Origin: UBA1731 sp963653155
GTDB lineage: Bacteria > Verrucomicrobiota > Kiritimatiellia > RFP12 > UBA1067
Assembly (NCBI GenBank): GCA_963653155.1
Contig: CAVJWR010000001.1
Location: forward strand, 1 to 64,000
DNA: 64,000 bases
Reading direction: 5' to 3'
Shown: in pieces, positions 1 to 6,995 of the stretch
Numbering within the stretch: the stretch's first letter is position 1
How the letters are laid out: the number at the start of each line of letters is the position of its first letter
The notes under the pieces: generated by a model
Seen by the model: the letters and a program-made list of their open reading frames with translations, nothing else
The model's database searches: none
Told to the model about the DNA's origin: nothing
Made by a program: the position numbers and the translations under genes

Positions 1-4
1 GAAC

Positions 5-10
5 ATTATA
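5..10 (-). promoter_or_regulatory. Extended -10 promoter firing out of the window to the left
   Basis: On the minus strand the sequence reads TTTTGCTATAATGTTC, a perfect -10 hexamer with the TGn extension. It lies just past the stop of the membrane-protein gene, so the next minus-strand gene probably starts just outside the window. No -35 element is evident. Confidence 0.45.
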
Positions 11-78
11 GCAAAATCCCAGCCAAGTTTTGCGTTCGCCGAACGGATACGGGAAAGAGGAAAGCGCAAAACACGAAA

Positions 79-1221
79 TCAGCGTACAAAGGCCATCATC
101 AGAGCCAGCGCCAAAAGGAGCGACACCAATGCCGTAACGAAAAAGACGCGATTGCGCTTGGGTACCAGCGGATATGGCTCCATGCCATCTTCGCGCTCGC
201 GAGGCAGTGCGTCACTACGGCATCCAATCTCGACCATAAAGACATTTGAGGCCGTCAGAATGGTTATCGCCTGCAAGATATCGTAAAGAAGCCTCGGTGC
301 GTTGGATGAGACCTTTGCCCACCCCAATATCATGTCGGAAGCGCCGCCGAACCATCCTATCGCCGCCAAGAACGCCAGCGCATATGCGGATGCATGCCAT
401 CCGGACAATGGCCTAAAGACATCTGTCGCCCTGCGCACCTGAAAGAGAGCTGCCATTGCAACCATTGCCAGGCAAAACAAGAGTACAACGTCAGCGACAG
501 CAAAACCCTTCACCATCCGCAAGCACATGTCGAATGAGTGTACGACCGAGCGAATCCAATCCGGAACATTCATCCTCTGGCTAATCGCCAATACAGACGC
601 AAAGCCAATCAGAAACGTCGCACCCACCACCAATCGCGGCATTCTAACCAAAAGAGTTCCCGGCATACGATCCAATGTCGCGGGAAGGCTATCGGCTTCC
701 TGATTCTTGGCTGATTGCATTGCGGCATAGGACAGCAACGACACCACAAAAGCCGACATGATGCCATCGACAATGTTAACAGAGCATAAACCACCCATTG
801 CAAGCAACGATAGCACGAATAGTGCTCGCCAGCCATACCAAATGGACAGCATCGCGAAAAATACCGTGCCAAAGCTAACCACAATACAGACAGAATGCAG
901 GGAAATTGATGAAAATGTGTGCCTAAACGCATTTGAGCCTAGCACAAAGACAACGCTCGCCATAGCAACCAGAGACAACGCCAAACGATACCGCAATGCA
1001 TCCATGACCCGCACATTCAGCATAAGCGGAAGTGATAGACGGATTGACAGGTAAAGTGCCAAAACGGCAAAAACTGAAAGTGCAAGCAAACAAAAGCCCA
1101 ATGAAATCATTTGGCAACCGGCAATCACCATCAACATCAGCACACTGAAGCCATCCACCAGATCAAGCCTACCCAACAGAATGTCATACGGCATCTCTAT
1201 CAAGTTCCTTTGCTTATCCAT
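79..1221 (-). CDS. Polytopic inner-membrane protein of unknown function
   Basis: A protein of about 380 residues with roughly nine or ten hydrophobic segments, for example around residues 22-60, 65-90, 112-175, 200-220, 245-265, 275-300 and a last helix ending at the C-terminus. No catalytic motif or family signature is recognisable. The start is placed at the ATG at 1221 because AAGGGA lies 6-7 nt upstream; in-frame ATGs at 1236 and 1239 have no good ribosome-binding site. It follows an ECF sigma/anti-sigma operon but is separated from it by a terminator-like hairpin and a G12/C12 tract, so it may be expressed on its own. A link to the sigma-factor system is only positional. The function is not known. 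Confidence 0.75.
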   Translation of the reverse strand: MDKQRNLIEMPYDILLGRLDLVDGFSVLMLMVIAGCQMISLGFCLLALSVFAVLALYLSIRLSLPLMLNVRVMDALRYRLALSLVAMASVVFVLGSNAFRHTFSSISLHSVCIVVSFGTVFFAMLSIWYGWRALFVLSLLAMGGLCSVNIVDGIMSAFVVSLLSYAAMQSAKNQEADSLPATLDRMPGTLLVRMPRLVVGATFLIGFASVLAISQRMNVPDWIRSVVHSFDMCLRMVKGFAVADVVLLFCLAMVAMAALFQVRRATDVFRPLSGWHASAYALAFLAAIGWFGGASDMILGWAKVSSNAPRLLYDILQAITILTASNVFMVEIGCRSDALPREREDGMEPYPLVPKRNRVFFVTALVSLLLALALMMAFVR

Positions 1222-1253
1222 TGGCAATCCCTTCATCATAATGACCTAACGAT

Positions 1254-1271
1254 CTACCATCCCACATGCGG
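1254..1271. promoter_or_regulatory. Imperfect inverted repeat just upstream of the membrane-protein gene
   Basis: ATCCC-ACATGC-GGGAT forms a short palindrome about 35 nt upstream of the ATG at 1221. It could be an operator or a leader hairpin. The arms are only 5 bp, so this is a weak call. Confidence 0.25.
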
Positions 1272-1353
1272 GATGATCTCCTTTCAATTGCCCTGTATGG
1301 TATCAAACCCGGTGTTCAAAATCAACTAAAAACCAAATATATCTACAATAATT

Positions 1354-1365
1354 CCCCCCCCCCCC
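1354..1365. repeat. 12-bp homopolymeric C tract (G12 on the minus strand)
   Basis: Twelve consecutive C residues lie in the intergenic region about 130 bp upstream of the membrane-protein start. Tracts of this length are prone to slipped-strand mispairing, and their position in a promoter region is compatible with phase variation. It could also be a place where the assembly length is unreliable. Confidence 0.6.
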
Positions 1366-1389
1366 ATCAACTTTTAGAAGTTATAAAAA

Positions 1390-1437
1390 TAATTGGAAAA
1401 ACAAGAAGCCATGGACGCAATTTGCCCATGACTTCTT
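1390..1437 (-). terminator. Rho-independent terminator of the ECF sigma operon
   Basis: On the minus strand, arms AAGAAGTCATGG and CCATGGCTTCTT (plus-strand positions 1426-1437 and 1403-1414; one mismatch) enclose an 11-nt loop and are followed by TGTTTTT. It lies 57 nt after the stop of the small membrane peptide and fits the end of the sigma/anti-sigma transcript. Confidence 0.7.
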
Positions 1438-1494
1438 ATGGCATTACCGCCACTTGCACCACTCCGTGAGGCGTGGGCAGTGGGCTATATGACG

Positions 1495-1608
1495 TTATCT
1501 GGAAGAATCCTCTTGTCCTTTCCTGGCATCGCAAACCTTGCCCATGACAACCATCCCCACACAGATGGCGACCACAACCCCGACTATTACCAGTACCTTA
1601 ACGAGCAT
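1495..1608 (-). CDS. 37-residue single-pass membrane peptide
   Basis: A very short protein starting MLVKVLVIVGVVVAICVGMV, almost entirely one transmembrane helix (about residues 2-24) with a charged tail (KVCDARKGQEDSSR). The ATG at 1608 is preceded by AAAGGAAG with good spacing and overlaps the end of the upstream anti-sigma-like gene by 11 nt, which suggests translational coupling. As the third gene of the ECF sigma operon it may modulate the anti-sigma factor in the membrane, but that is inference. No homologue is recognised. Coding status rests on the ribosome-binding site, the overlap and the clean helix. Confidence 0.55.
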   Translation of the reverse strand: MLVKVLVIVGVVVAICVGMVVMGKVCDARKGQEDSSR

Positions 1609-1942
1609 TTTCTTCCTTTCTTTTGTTGTTCTTCTTGAAAATATCGCGAAACAGGCCAAGAACCATCCATCCTGACACCTTCTCCTTGTCTGTATGGCCA
1701 TCGGCGGCAATCAGCGCGGACTCCTTCTGTACACAAACTTCATCGCGTCCGACCAAACCCACCATAAGCATCGTAGCCGTCACAACCAGTACGACAAGTG
1801 CCGTCAACCGAAGCCGAAATGCGCGTTGCGACTGGTGGATGGAACACCGCAGACGATCCGCCAAATCGGTTGACGGATGCCTTGATGCGACACATGCCTT
1901 TACACGTGCAGACAAGACTGCTTCCAATTCAGGATTTTCCAT
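1598..1942 (-). CDS. Putative membrane-bound anti-sigma factor
   Basis: A 114-residue protein with a soluble N-terminal part (residues 1-44, including TDLADRLRCSIHQSQRA), one transmembrane helix (about 45-64, LTALVVLVVTATMLMVGLVG) and a short C-terminal tail rich in Lys and Arg. Size, topology and position directly after an ECF sigma factor are those of anti-sigma proteins, but there is no zinc-binding HxxxCxxC motif, so it is not a recognisable ZAS-type member. The ATG at 1942 follows AAGGAGACGTCA and overlaps the sigma gene by 14 nt, a typical coupling arrangement. Expected role: it binds the sigma factor at the inner membrane and releases it on an envelope signal. The assignment is by context. 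Confidence 0.6.
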   Translation of the reverse strand: MENPELEAVLSARVKACVASRHPSTDLADRLRCSIHQSQRAFRLRLTALVVLVVTATMLMVGLVGRDEVCVQKESALIAADGHTDKEKVSGWMVLGLFRDIFKKNNKRKEENAR

Positions 1943-2483
1943 TGACGTCTCCTTTCCTTGACATTCTGTGCGACAACTTGTTGAACAAAGCCTCACGGGC
2001 ATGGTGGAGGCGTGATTTCACCGTTCCGAGGGGAATGTCCAGAAGCATGGATATCTCATCCACGGTCCTGTCCCCGAAATAGTGAAGCATGACCACCTCC
2101 CTAAGAGGCTCGGATAGTGTGCGTACTGCGCTCTCCACTTCATCGTCGGCCGTTTGGGAAAGCATATCGGCAAAGTCCTCGCACGACCTTTCGGGCAGAT
2201 CGCCCGCACCGCCCATGGGCACAAGCTCAACCTGACGACGGCGATGCGCCATCCTGTGGAAATTCAGCATGATCGTATAGAGCCACGTGAAGAATCTCCA
2301 CTGCGGATTGTAAAGGCGTATCTTCTTGACCGCCTGATCGAGCGTACGGAACGTAAGCTCTTCTGCATCATGGTCATTCGAGCAGAGAAGCACGGCTGCG
2401 GCATAGACCCTGCTTCCATATTCGGAAACAAGCCTTTCCGCGCCCTGCTCCTTGTCTTTCCTTATCTGCTGCCAGATTTCCAT
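1929..2483 (-). CDS. ECF-family RNA polymerase sigma factor
   Basis: A 184-residue sigma-70 family protein of the extracytoplasmic-function type. Region 2 lies at about residues 10-80 (DAEELTFRTLDQAVKKIR, then FTWLYTIMLNFHRMAHRRR) and region 4 at about 115-170 (LSEPLREVVMLHYF, then the helix-turn-helix DEISMLLDIPLGTVKSRLHH). Region 3 is missing, as usual for ECF factors. It heads an operon with an anti-sigma-like gene and a membrane peptide. Upstream on the minus strand a GGAAAC element near 2536 could be an ECF-type -35 for autoregulation, but no clear -10 partner is seen. The gene lies just after the ribosomal-operon terminator. Confidence 0.93.
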   Translation of the reverse strand: MEIWQQIRKDKEQGAERLVSEYGSRVYAAAVLLCSNDHDAEELTFRTLDQAVKKIRLYNPQWRFFTWLYTIMLNFHRMAHRRRQVELVPMGGAGDLPERSCEDFADMLSQTADDEVESAVRTLSEPLREVVMLHYFGDRTVDEISMLLDIPLGTVKSRLHHAREALFNKLSHRMSRKGDVNGKS

Positions 2484-2554
2484 CTACACAATGCCGACGA
2501 ACCGATATTTACTCTCTAAGTAATATGCAGTTTCCTGGCGCAAGGTTCATTTCA

Positions 2555-2592
2555 AACAAAAAAAAACAAGGCCACCGATCACTCGGTGGTCT
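2555..2592 (-). terminator. Strong Rho-independent terminator of the S10/spc operon
   Basis: On the minus strand a 9-bp stem (ACCACCGA / TCGGTGG core, plus-strand 2570-2592) with a 4-5 nt loop is followed by TTG and a run of nine T residues. It lies 24 nt after the rplO stop and ends the ribosomal operon there. Confidence 0.92.
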
Positions 2593-2615
2593 CGTTTCGC
2601 GCTTTGGCGCTACGG

Positions 2616-3053
2616 TTATGCAACCGTGCCGCCAGCAGCCTCGATCTTGGCCTTTGCAGCCGCGCTACACGGGACCTTGACCGTGAACTTCTTCGTGACC
2701 TCGCCGGTCGCGAGAATCTTGACTTTCGGACGCTTGTTATCCGAGAATCCGGCCTTGACGAGCGCTTCGACGGTAATCTCGGCACCAGCCTCAAACTTCT
2801 TCTCAAGATCGACAAGGTTGATTCCGAGCGCCTTGGCGTTGAAGCGGGCATTGTTGAAGCCACGCTTGGGCAGACGGCGGACGAGCGGCATCTGGCCACC
2901 CTCGAAGCCGAGCTTCTGCTTGTGGCCCTTGCGGGCGTTCTGGCCCTTGTGGCCACGCGTAGAAGTCTTGCCCATGCCCGAACCGCATCCGCGACCGACG
3001 CGCTTGCGGCGTTCGCGGGCTCCAGGCGTGTTCGTAAGATTAGAGAGATCCAT
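2616..3053 (-). CDS. rplO: 50S ribosomal protein L15 (uL15)
   Basis: A 145-residue L15. The N-terminus DLSNLTNTPGARERRKRVGRG and the Gly/Arg/Lys-rich GHKGQNARKGHKQ segment are the extended loop that threads into 23S rRNA. The C-terminal globular part (VKILATGEVTKKFTVKV) is normal. The start is set at the ATG at 3053, which has AGAAAGGAAG upstream, rather than the upstream in-frame codon at 3080 that lies inside rpsE. It is the last gene of the ribosomal operon. rpmD (L30), which usually sits between rpsE and rplO, is absent, and secY does not follow. Confidence 0.96.
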   Translation of the reverse strand: MDLSNLTNTPGARERRKRVGRGCGSGMGKTSTRGHKGQNARKGHKQKLGFEGGQMPLVRRLPKRGFNNARFNAKALGINLVDLEKKFEAGAEITVEALVKAGFSDNKRPKVKILATGEVTKKFTVKVPCSAAAKAKIEAAGGTVA

Positions 3054-3072
3054 TGTTTGCTTCCTTTCTCCC

Positions 3073-3515
3073 TTACGCACGGACGGCGGCGATTTCCTCT
3101 GCGGAGCGGAGCTTCAAGAGGGCGTTAAGCGTCGCCTTCACCACGTTAAGTTTATTCTTGGAACCAAGCNNNNNNNNNNGATCAGGCCCTTGCCATCCGG
3201 CGCAGGCTTGAGGATCACGCGGCCACCGTCACAGACGCCTTCAACGTCGTGCGGGATGGTCTTGCCCTTCATGCACACCTTCTTCATCGCCTTGCGCGCG
3301 GCCTCGCCACCCTTGCGGACGGCATCACCGACTTCATTCGCCTTGCCGAAGCCAACCCCCACCTTGCCTTCGTGGTCGCCCACGACGATCACGGCGGAGA
3401 AGCTCATGCGACGGCCGCCCTTGACGGTCTTCGCGCAACGGTTGACGAACACCACGTGCTCGTCGAGGTCATCCGTCGCGGCATTCTCGCGGCGCTTATC
3501 ACGGTTCATAGCCAT
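3073..3515 (-). CDS. rpsE: 30S ribosomal protein S5 (uS5), interrupted by an assembly gap
   Basis: The N-terminal part has the S5 RNA-binding domain (FVNRCAKTVKGGRRMSFSA, VGVGFGKANEVGDAVRKG). The sequence then meets ten Ns after DGKGLI. Beyond the gap a different frame encodes the rest of a normal S5 C-terminus (LGSKNKLNVVKATLNALLKL, ending EEIAAVRA and TAA at 3073-3075). About 21 residues of the usual AGGxxRAVLELAG region are missing, so the true gap is near 62 bp and the ten Ns are a placeholder. The apparent early stop at 3138 is an artefact. The start overlaps the rplR stop (TAATG). Confidence 0.93.
3170..3179. other. Assembly gap (10 N) inside rpsE
   Basis: Ten Ns. Frame analysis of S5 requires a true length of 2 modulo 3, near 62 bp, so the gap length is not literal. 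The flanking sequences do not overlap. Confidence 0.95.
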
Positions 3516-3880
3516 TATTCAGCCTCCTTGTCGGTTTTGCTGGAGATGGATACGCCGCCGGCAACACAGGCATCGACGATAGCCGCGATGCGACCTGTGA
3601 ACTTGCGGCCGCCACGATCGACCACCACATTCGTGATGTTCTTCGCCTTGGCTGCCTCCGCTGCCGCAGAGCCAAGTGCCTTCGCAGTTTCGAGATTCGC
3701 CTTCTTCTCCTTTATCGTAGAAGCAGAGGCAAGGGTCTTGCCCTCCGAATCGTCGATGAACTGGACGTACATATGCTTGTTCGTCACGCAGATCGACATG
3801 CGCGGTTTCTCTGCGGTGCCGATTACTCGCTGACGGAGGCGAAGATGGCGCTTCGCACGCTGTGTCTTTCGGTTGAACAT
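3515..3880 (-). CDS. rplR: 50S ribosomal protein L18 (uL18)
   Basis: A 121-residue L18 with the basic N-terminus FNRKTQRAKRHLRLRQRV and the signature PRMSICVTNKHMYVQFIDD, which contacts 5S rRNA. The C-terminal VVVDRGGRKFTGRIAAIVDA is the conserved YDRgGy-like segment, with VDRGG here. The start at 3880 lies 2 nt after the rplF stop, and the stop overlaps the rpsE ATG by one base. Confidence 0.96.
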   Translation of the reverse strand: MFNRKTQRAKRHLRLRQRVIGTAEKPRMSICVTNKHMYVQFIDDSEGKTLASASTIKEKKANLETAKALGSAAAEAAKAKNITNVVVDRGGRKFTGRIAAIVDACVAGGVSISSKTDKEAE

Positions 3881-3882
3881 GG

Positions 3883-4416
3883 TTATGCCACCTTCTTGCC
3901 CTGCTTGCGGCGGATGTGTTCGCCGACGTACTTGATGCCCTTGCCCTTGTAGGGTTCGGCCGGATAGAAGCTGCGGATTCGCGCCGCCGCCTCGCCAACC
4001 TGCTCCTTCGAGCAACCGCTTACGGTGACCTGGAGGCCATCGTTCTCGACGGTCACCGTAAGACCTTCAGGGATGCTGTAGATCTTAGGCGAGGCGAAGC
4101 CCAGCGAAAGCGCAAGGGACTTCCCCTGAAGGACGGCCTTGAAGCCGGTGCCTTCAATCGAGAGCTGCTTCTTGTAGCCTGCGGAAACGCCAACCACCAT
4201 ATTGTGGATCAGCGCGCGCGCTAGGCCATGGAGAGCCTTGTAGTTGTCGTCCTTGCGGGAGACAACCACCTTGCCGTCCTCGACCTTCGCCGAGATGCCC
4301 TCATGCATTTGGTAGGAAAGCTCTCCGAGCTTCCCCTTCACTGTGACCTTCTGGCCATCGACCGCACAGGTCACTCCTTCGGCCAGGATCACGGGTTCTT
4401 TTCCGATACGAGACAT
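3883..4416 (-). CDS. rplF: 50S ribosomal protein L6 (uL6)
   Basis: A 177-residue L6 beginning MSRIGKEPVILAEGV, with the two tandem L6 folds (about residues 10-82 and 90-165). The conserved C-terminal segment AEPYKGKGIKYVGEHIRRKQ is complete. It binds helix 97 and the sarcin-ricin region of 23S rRNA. Normal order between rpsH and rplR; 12 nt from rpsH. Confidence 0.97.
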   Translation of the reverse strand: MSRIGKEPVILAEGVTCAVDGQKVTVKGKLGELSYQMHEGISAKVEDGKVVVSRKDDNYKALHGLARALIHNMVVGVSAGYKKQLSIEGTGFKAVLQGKSLALSLGFASPKIYSIPEGLTVTVENDGLQVTVSGCSKEQVGEAAARIRSFYPAEPYKGKGIKYVGEHIRRKQGKKVA

Positions 4417-4428
4417 TTTTACAACTCC

Positions 4429-4821
4429 TTACCAGACGGTGCAGATCAGTTCGCCGCCGAGTTTGGCCGCCTTGGCCTCCTTGCCGCTCATCACGCCCTT
4501 CGACGTGGAGACGATCGCGAGGCCCATGCCATCAAGGACGGACGGAATGTTTGCGCAAGTCACATAGCGCCGGAGACCGGGCTTGGAAATGCGGCGCACT
4601 CCGGCAATGGCCGGAACGGCCCTGTCGGTGTACTTAAGCTTGATGACCAGCTTGGGCGGGAACTCGTTCGTGACGAACGCATCCTCAATGTAGCCAGCGG
4701 CCTTCATCACACGGGCAATCTCAGCCTTCAGCTTCGATGCCGGGGTCGCAACCTTCACAAGACGAGCCTTGAGGCCGTTGCGAACGGTCGCGAGCATGTC
4801 GGAAATGGGATCAGTAATCAT
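4429..4821 (-). CDS. rpsH: 30S ribosomal protein S8 (uS8)
   Basis: A 130-residue S8 starting MITDPISDMLATVRNGLKAR, with the conserved C-terminal STSKGVMSGKEAKAAKLGGE that contacts 16S rRNA helix 21. In many bacteria S8 is the translational repressor of the spc operon; no repressor target was modelled here. Complete, between rpsN and rplF. Confidence 0.97.
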   Translation of the reverse strand: MITDPISDMLATVRNGLKARLVKVATPASKLKAEIARVMKAAGYIEDAFVTNEFPPKLVIKLKYTDRAVPAIAGVRRISKPGLRRYVTCANIPSVLDGMGLAIVSTSKGVMSGKEAKAAKLGGELICTVW

Positions 4822-4839
4822 TTCTTGAGTTCCTTTCCG

Positions 4840-5079
4840 TTACCACGATGCCTTCGTGACGCCAGGGATCATGCCATTGACCGCAAGTTCCCTGAAGCAC
4901 AGACGGCACACGCTGAACTTGCGCATAAACGCATGACGGCGCCCGCAGATCTGGCAACGGTTGTATGCGCGGACATTGGACTTCGTAAGAGGCTTCTTGC
5001 CAGCCTCGACACGCTTTGCGTCCTTGGCCTTCTCGGCCTTGAGACGCGCAGCCTTCTCCATCAGACACTTCTTAGCCAT
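4840..5079 (-). CDS. rpsN: 30S ribosomal protein S14 (uS14), zinc-binding form
   Basis: A 79-residue S14 with the zinc ribbon CQICGRRHAFMRKFSVCRLC (two CxxC pairs), followed by FRELAVNGMIPGVTKASW, the usual C-terminus of the short zinc-binding (C+) type. It is about 18 residues longer than the typical 61-residue C+ form because of a Lys/Ala-rich N-terminus (MAKKCLMEKAARLKAEKAKD). This looks like a long-form N-terminus on a zinc-type core. The start at 5079 sits 2 nt after rplE. Confidence 0.95.
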   Translation of the reverse strand: MAKKCLMEKAARLKAEKAKDAKRVEAGKKPLTKSNVRAYNRCQICGRRHAFMRKFSVCRLCFRELAVNGMIPGVTKASW

Positions 5080-5081
5080 GA

Positions 5082-5618
5082 TTACGCCCTCCCCGCGAAC
5101 GGCATGCCGAGCGCTTCGAGAAGCGCCTTCGCCGCCTTGTTGTCGTTGCTGGACGTCACGAACGTGATGTCCATGCCGGAATGGCCAGCAGATGCTTCCA
5201 CGAGTTCCGGGAAGATCGAGTGGTCCTTGATTCCGAGCGTGTAGTTGCCGCGCCCGTCAAAGCCGCGGTTCGAGATGCCGTGGAAGTCGCGGATGCGCGG
5301 AAGCGCAGCCGCGATCAGGCGCTCCACGAATTCCCACATGCGCTCTCCGCGCAGCGTGACCTTCGCGCCGATGACCATGCCCTCGCGCAGCTTGAAGTTC
5401 GAGATCGACTTCTTGGCCTTGCAGACCTTCGGCTTCTGGCCCGTGATTGTGGCCAGATCGCCCATGAGGTTCTTCTGCTCGTCCTTGGAGACGATGCCGA
5501 AGCCCATGTTCAGCACCACCTTGAGGAGGCGGGGCACGAGCATGCGGTTCTTGGTCTCAAGCTTCTGCTCAAGCGCAGGAACCACTTCCTTGTTGTATTT
5601 ATCTTTGAGGTTCGACAT
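5082..5618 (-). CDS. rplE: 50S ribosomal protein L5 (uL5)
   Basis: A 178-residue L5 (KYNKEVVPALEQKLETKNRM at the N-terminus; GISNRGFDGRGNYTLGIKDH in the middle; SGMDITFVTSSNDNKAAKAL near the C-terminus). It binds 5S rRNA and forms a bridge to the small subunit. Complete, 3 nt from rplX. Confidence 0.97.
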   Translation of the reverse strand: MSNLKDKYNKEVVPALEQKLETKNRMLVPRLLKVVLNMGFGIVSKDEQKNLMGDLATITGQKPKVCKAKKSISNFKLREGMVIGAKVTLRGERMWEFVERLIAAALPRIRDFHGISNRGFDGRGNYTLGIKDHSIFPELVEASAGHSGMDITFVTSSNDNKAAKALLEALGMPFAGRA

Positions 5619-5621
5619 GGC

Positions 5622-5933
5622 TTAGATAACCTTTCCGGATGCTTTGAGCTTGCGGGCCTTCTTGCCGTCCTTCTCGGCGGCCGCAACCCGCGAACCCTTC
5701 TTTGCATCGGCATCGTAAGGCATGAGCTTGCAGAGACGGATTGGCATCTCGATGTCGATGAGACCGCCAGCGGACTGCTGTGTGCGGCGCATCGCCTTCT
5801 TGTGCTTGTTCAGGCCCTCAACAATTGCCGTACCCTTCTTCGGGTTCACGCTCTTCACCGTACCTGTGCGGCCGGCGTCATTGCCGTGAGTGACGATCAC
5901 GGTGTCGTTCTTCTTGATTCGTGCGATACTCAT
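5622..5933 (-). CDS. rplX: 50S ribosomal protein L24 (uL24)
   Basis: A 103-residue L24. The KOW motif is at the N-terminus (IKKNDTVIVTHGNDAGRTGT), followed by EGLNKHKKAMRRTQQ and a basic C-terminal tail. It is an assembly initiator for the large subunit. Eleven nt separate it from rplN. Confidence 0.96.
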   Translation of the reverse strand: MSIARIKKNDTVIVTHGNDAGRTGTVKSVNPKKGTAIVEGLNKHKKAMRRTQQSAGGLIDIEMPIRLCKLMPYDADAKKGSRVAAAEKDGKKARKLKASGKVI

Positions 5934-5944
5934 GATTCGTCTCC

Positions 5945-6310
5945 TTAGACCACTTCCGGGGCCATCGACAGGATCTTCATGTAGTTCTTCTCGCGCAGCT
6001 CGCGCGGAACCGGGCCGAACACGCGGCTGCCGATCGGATTCAGCTTGGAATCCACCAGCACGCAGGCGTTCTGGTCAAAGTGCACACGCTGACCGTCCTC
6101 GCGGACAATCGGCGCACCCGTGCGGATGATCACCGCCGTGGCGACCTGACCCTTCTTGATGGAGCCGGTCGGGGAGGCCTCCTTGATCGCGACGCGGATC
6201 ACGTCGCCAAGGTGCGCATACTCCTTGCGCTGCTTGAGGATGCGGAAGCACATCGCGCGCTTGGCGCCGGTGTTGTCCGCAACAACCAGATTTGACAGTT
6301 CTTGCAACAT
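5945..6310 (-). CDS. rplN: 50S ribosomal protein L14 (uL14)
   Basis: A 121-residue L14 with the signature VADNTGAKRAMCFRILKQR and the C-terminal FGPVPRELREKNYMKILSMA. Full length for the family; it forms intersubunit bridge B8 with 16S rRNA. It starts with ATGTTGCAAGAACTG, 2 nt after rpsQ. Confidence 0.97.
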   Translation of the reverse strand: MLQELSNLVVADNTGAKRAMCFRILKQRKEYAHLGDVIRVAIKEASPTGSIKKGQVATAVIIRTGAPIVREDGQRVHFDQNACVLVDSKLNPIGSRVFGPVPRELREKNYMKILSMAPEVV

Positions 6311-6312
6311 GG

Positions 6313-6570
6313 TTACTTGCCCTCCACCACGCGCCAGCGCTTGGTAGCGCTCAGCGGGCGGGTTTCCATGATTGTCACGATGTCGCCGACCTGGGCCTTG
6401 TCGGCCTCGTCGTGCACGTGGTACTTCTTGGCGCGAACGACCACCTTGCCGTACAGCGGGTGAAGTTCGCGGTATTCGACTTTCACGACGATGGACTTCG
6501 CGCCCATCTTGGACGTGACCGTCCCTTTGCGGACCTTGCGGGCGCCGCGCTTCGTTTCATTCGTGTTCAT
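6313..6570 (-). CDS. rpsQ: 30S ribosomal protein S17 (uS17)
   Basis: An 85-residue S17 (RKVRKGTVTSKMGAKSIVVK, then HPLYGKVVVRAKKYHVHDE and GDIVTIMETRPLSATKRWRV). The ATG at 6570 overlaps the rplP stop by one base (TGATG). Because rplP runs straight into rpsQ there is no room for rpmC (L29), which normally lies between them. Confidence 0.97.
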   Translation of the reverse strand: MNTNETKRGARKVRKGTVTSKMGAKSIVVKVEYRELHPLYGKVVVRAKKYHVHDEADKAQVGDIVTIMETRPLSATKRWRVVEGK

Positions 6571-6992
6571 CAGATTTTCACTCCTGCACGGGTGATGAAT
6601 TTCGTGTGGATGCCGATCTTGGTGGCCGCCAGACGGAGACACTCGCGAGCGACCTCCTCTGAAACGCCGCCCACCTCGAACAGCACCTTGCCGGGAAGGA
6701 TCACGGCCGCCCAGAATTCGGGGTTGCCCTTTCCTCCACCCATACGCACTTCGATGGGCTTCCTTGTGACAGGCTTGTCGGGGAACACGCGAATCCACAG
6801 CTTGCCCTTGCGCTTCATCTCACGATTGATCGCAACACGGCAAGCCTCAATCTGCGTGGCCGTAAGATCGCCGCGCGTCATCGCCTTGAGACCGAATTCG
6901 CCGTAGGCGAGCTCGGTTCCGGATGTCGCGTAGCCGGCACGATTGCCTTTCGATACCTTACGGTACTTGACTCTCTTTGGCATCAAGGGCAT
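6570..6992 (-). CDS. rplP: 50S ribosomal protein L16 (uL16)
   Basis: A 140-residue L16: PKRVKYRKVSKGNRAGYATS at the N-terminus, RGDLTATQIEACRVAINREM in the middle, and WAAVILPGKVLFEVGGVSEE near the end. It helps shape the A-site tRNA elbow contact. The start at 6992 has GAGGAAG overlapping the rpsC end. The downstream neighbour is rpsQ without an intervening rpmC. Confidence 0.97.
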   Translation of the reverse strand: MPLMPKRVKYRKVSKGNRAGYATSGTELAYGEFGLKAMTRGDLTATQIEACRVAINREMKRKGKLWIRVFPDKPVTRKPIEVRMGGGKGNPEFWAAVILPGKVLFEVGGVSEEVARECLRLAATKIGIHTKFITRAGVKI

Positions 6993-6995
6993 GGC

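Noticed and set aside
3138..3515. S5 ending in LVPRINLTW at 3138
   Set aside because: That end is a frame artefact of the ten Ns; the normal S5 C-terminus is in another frame and stops at 3073.
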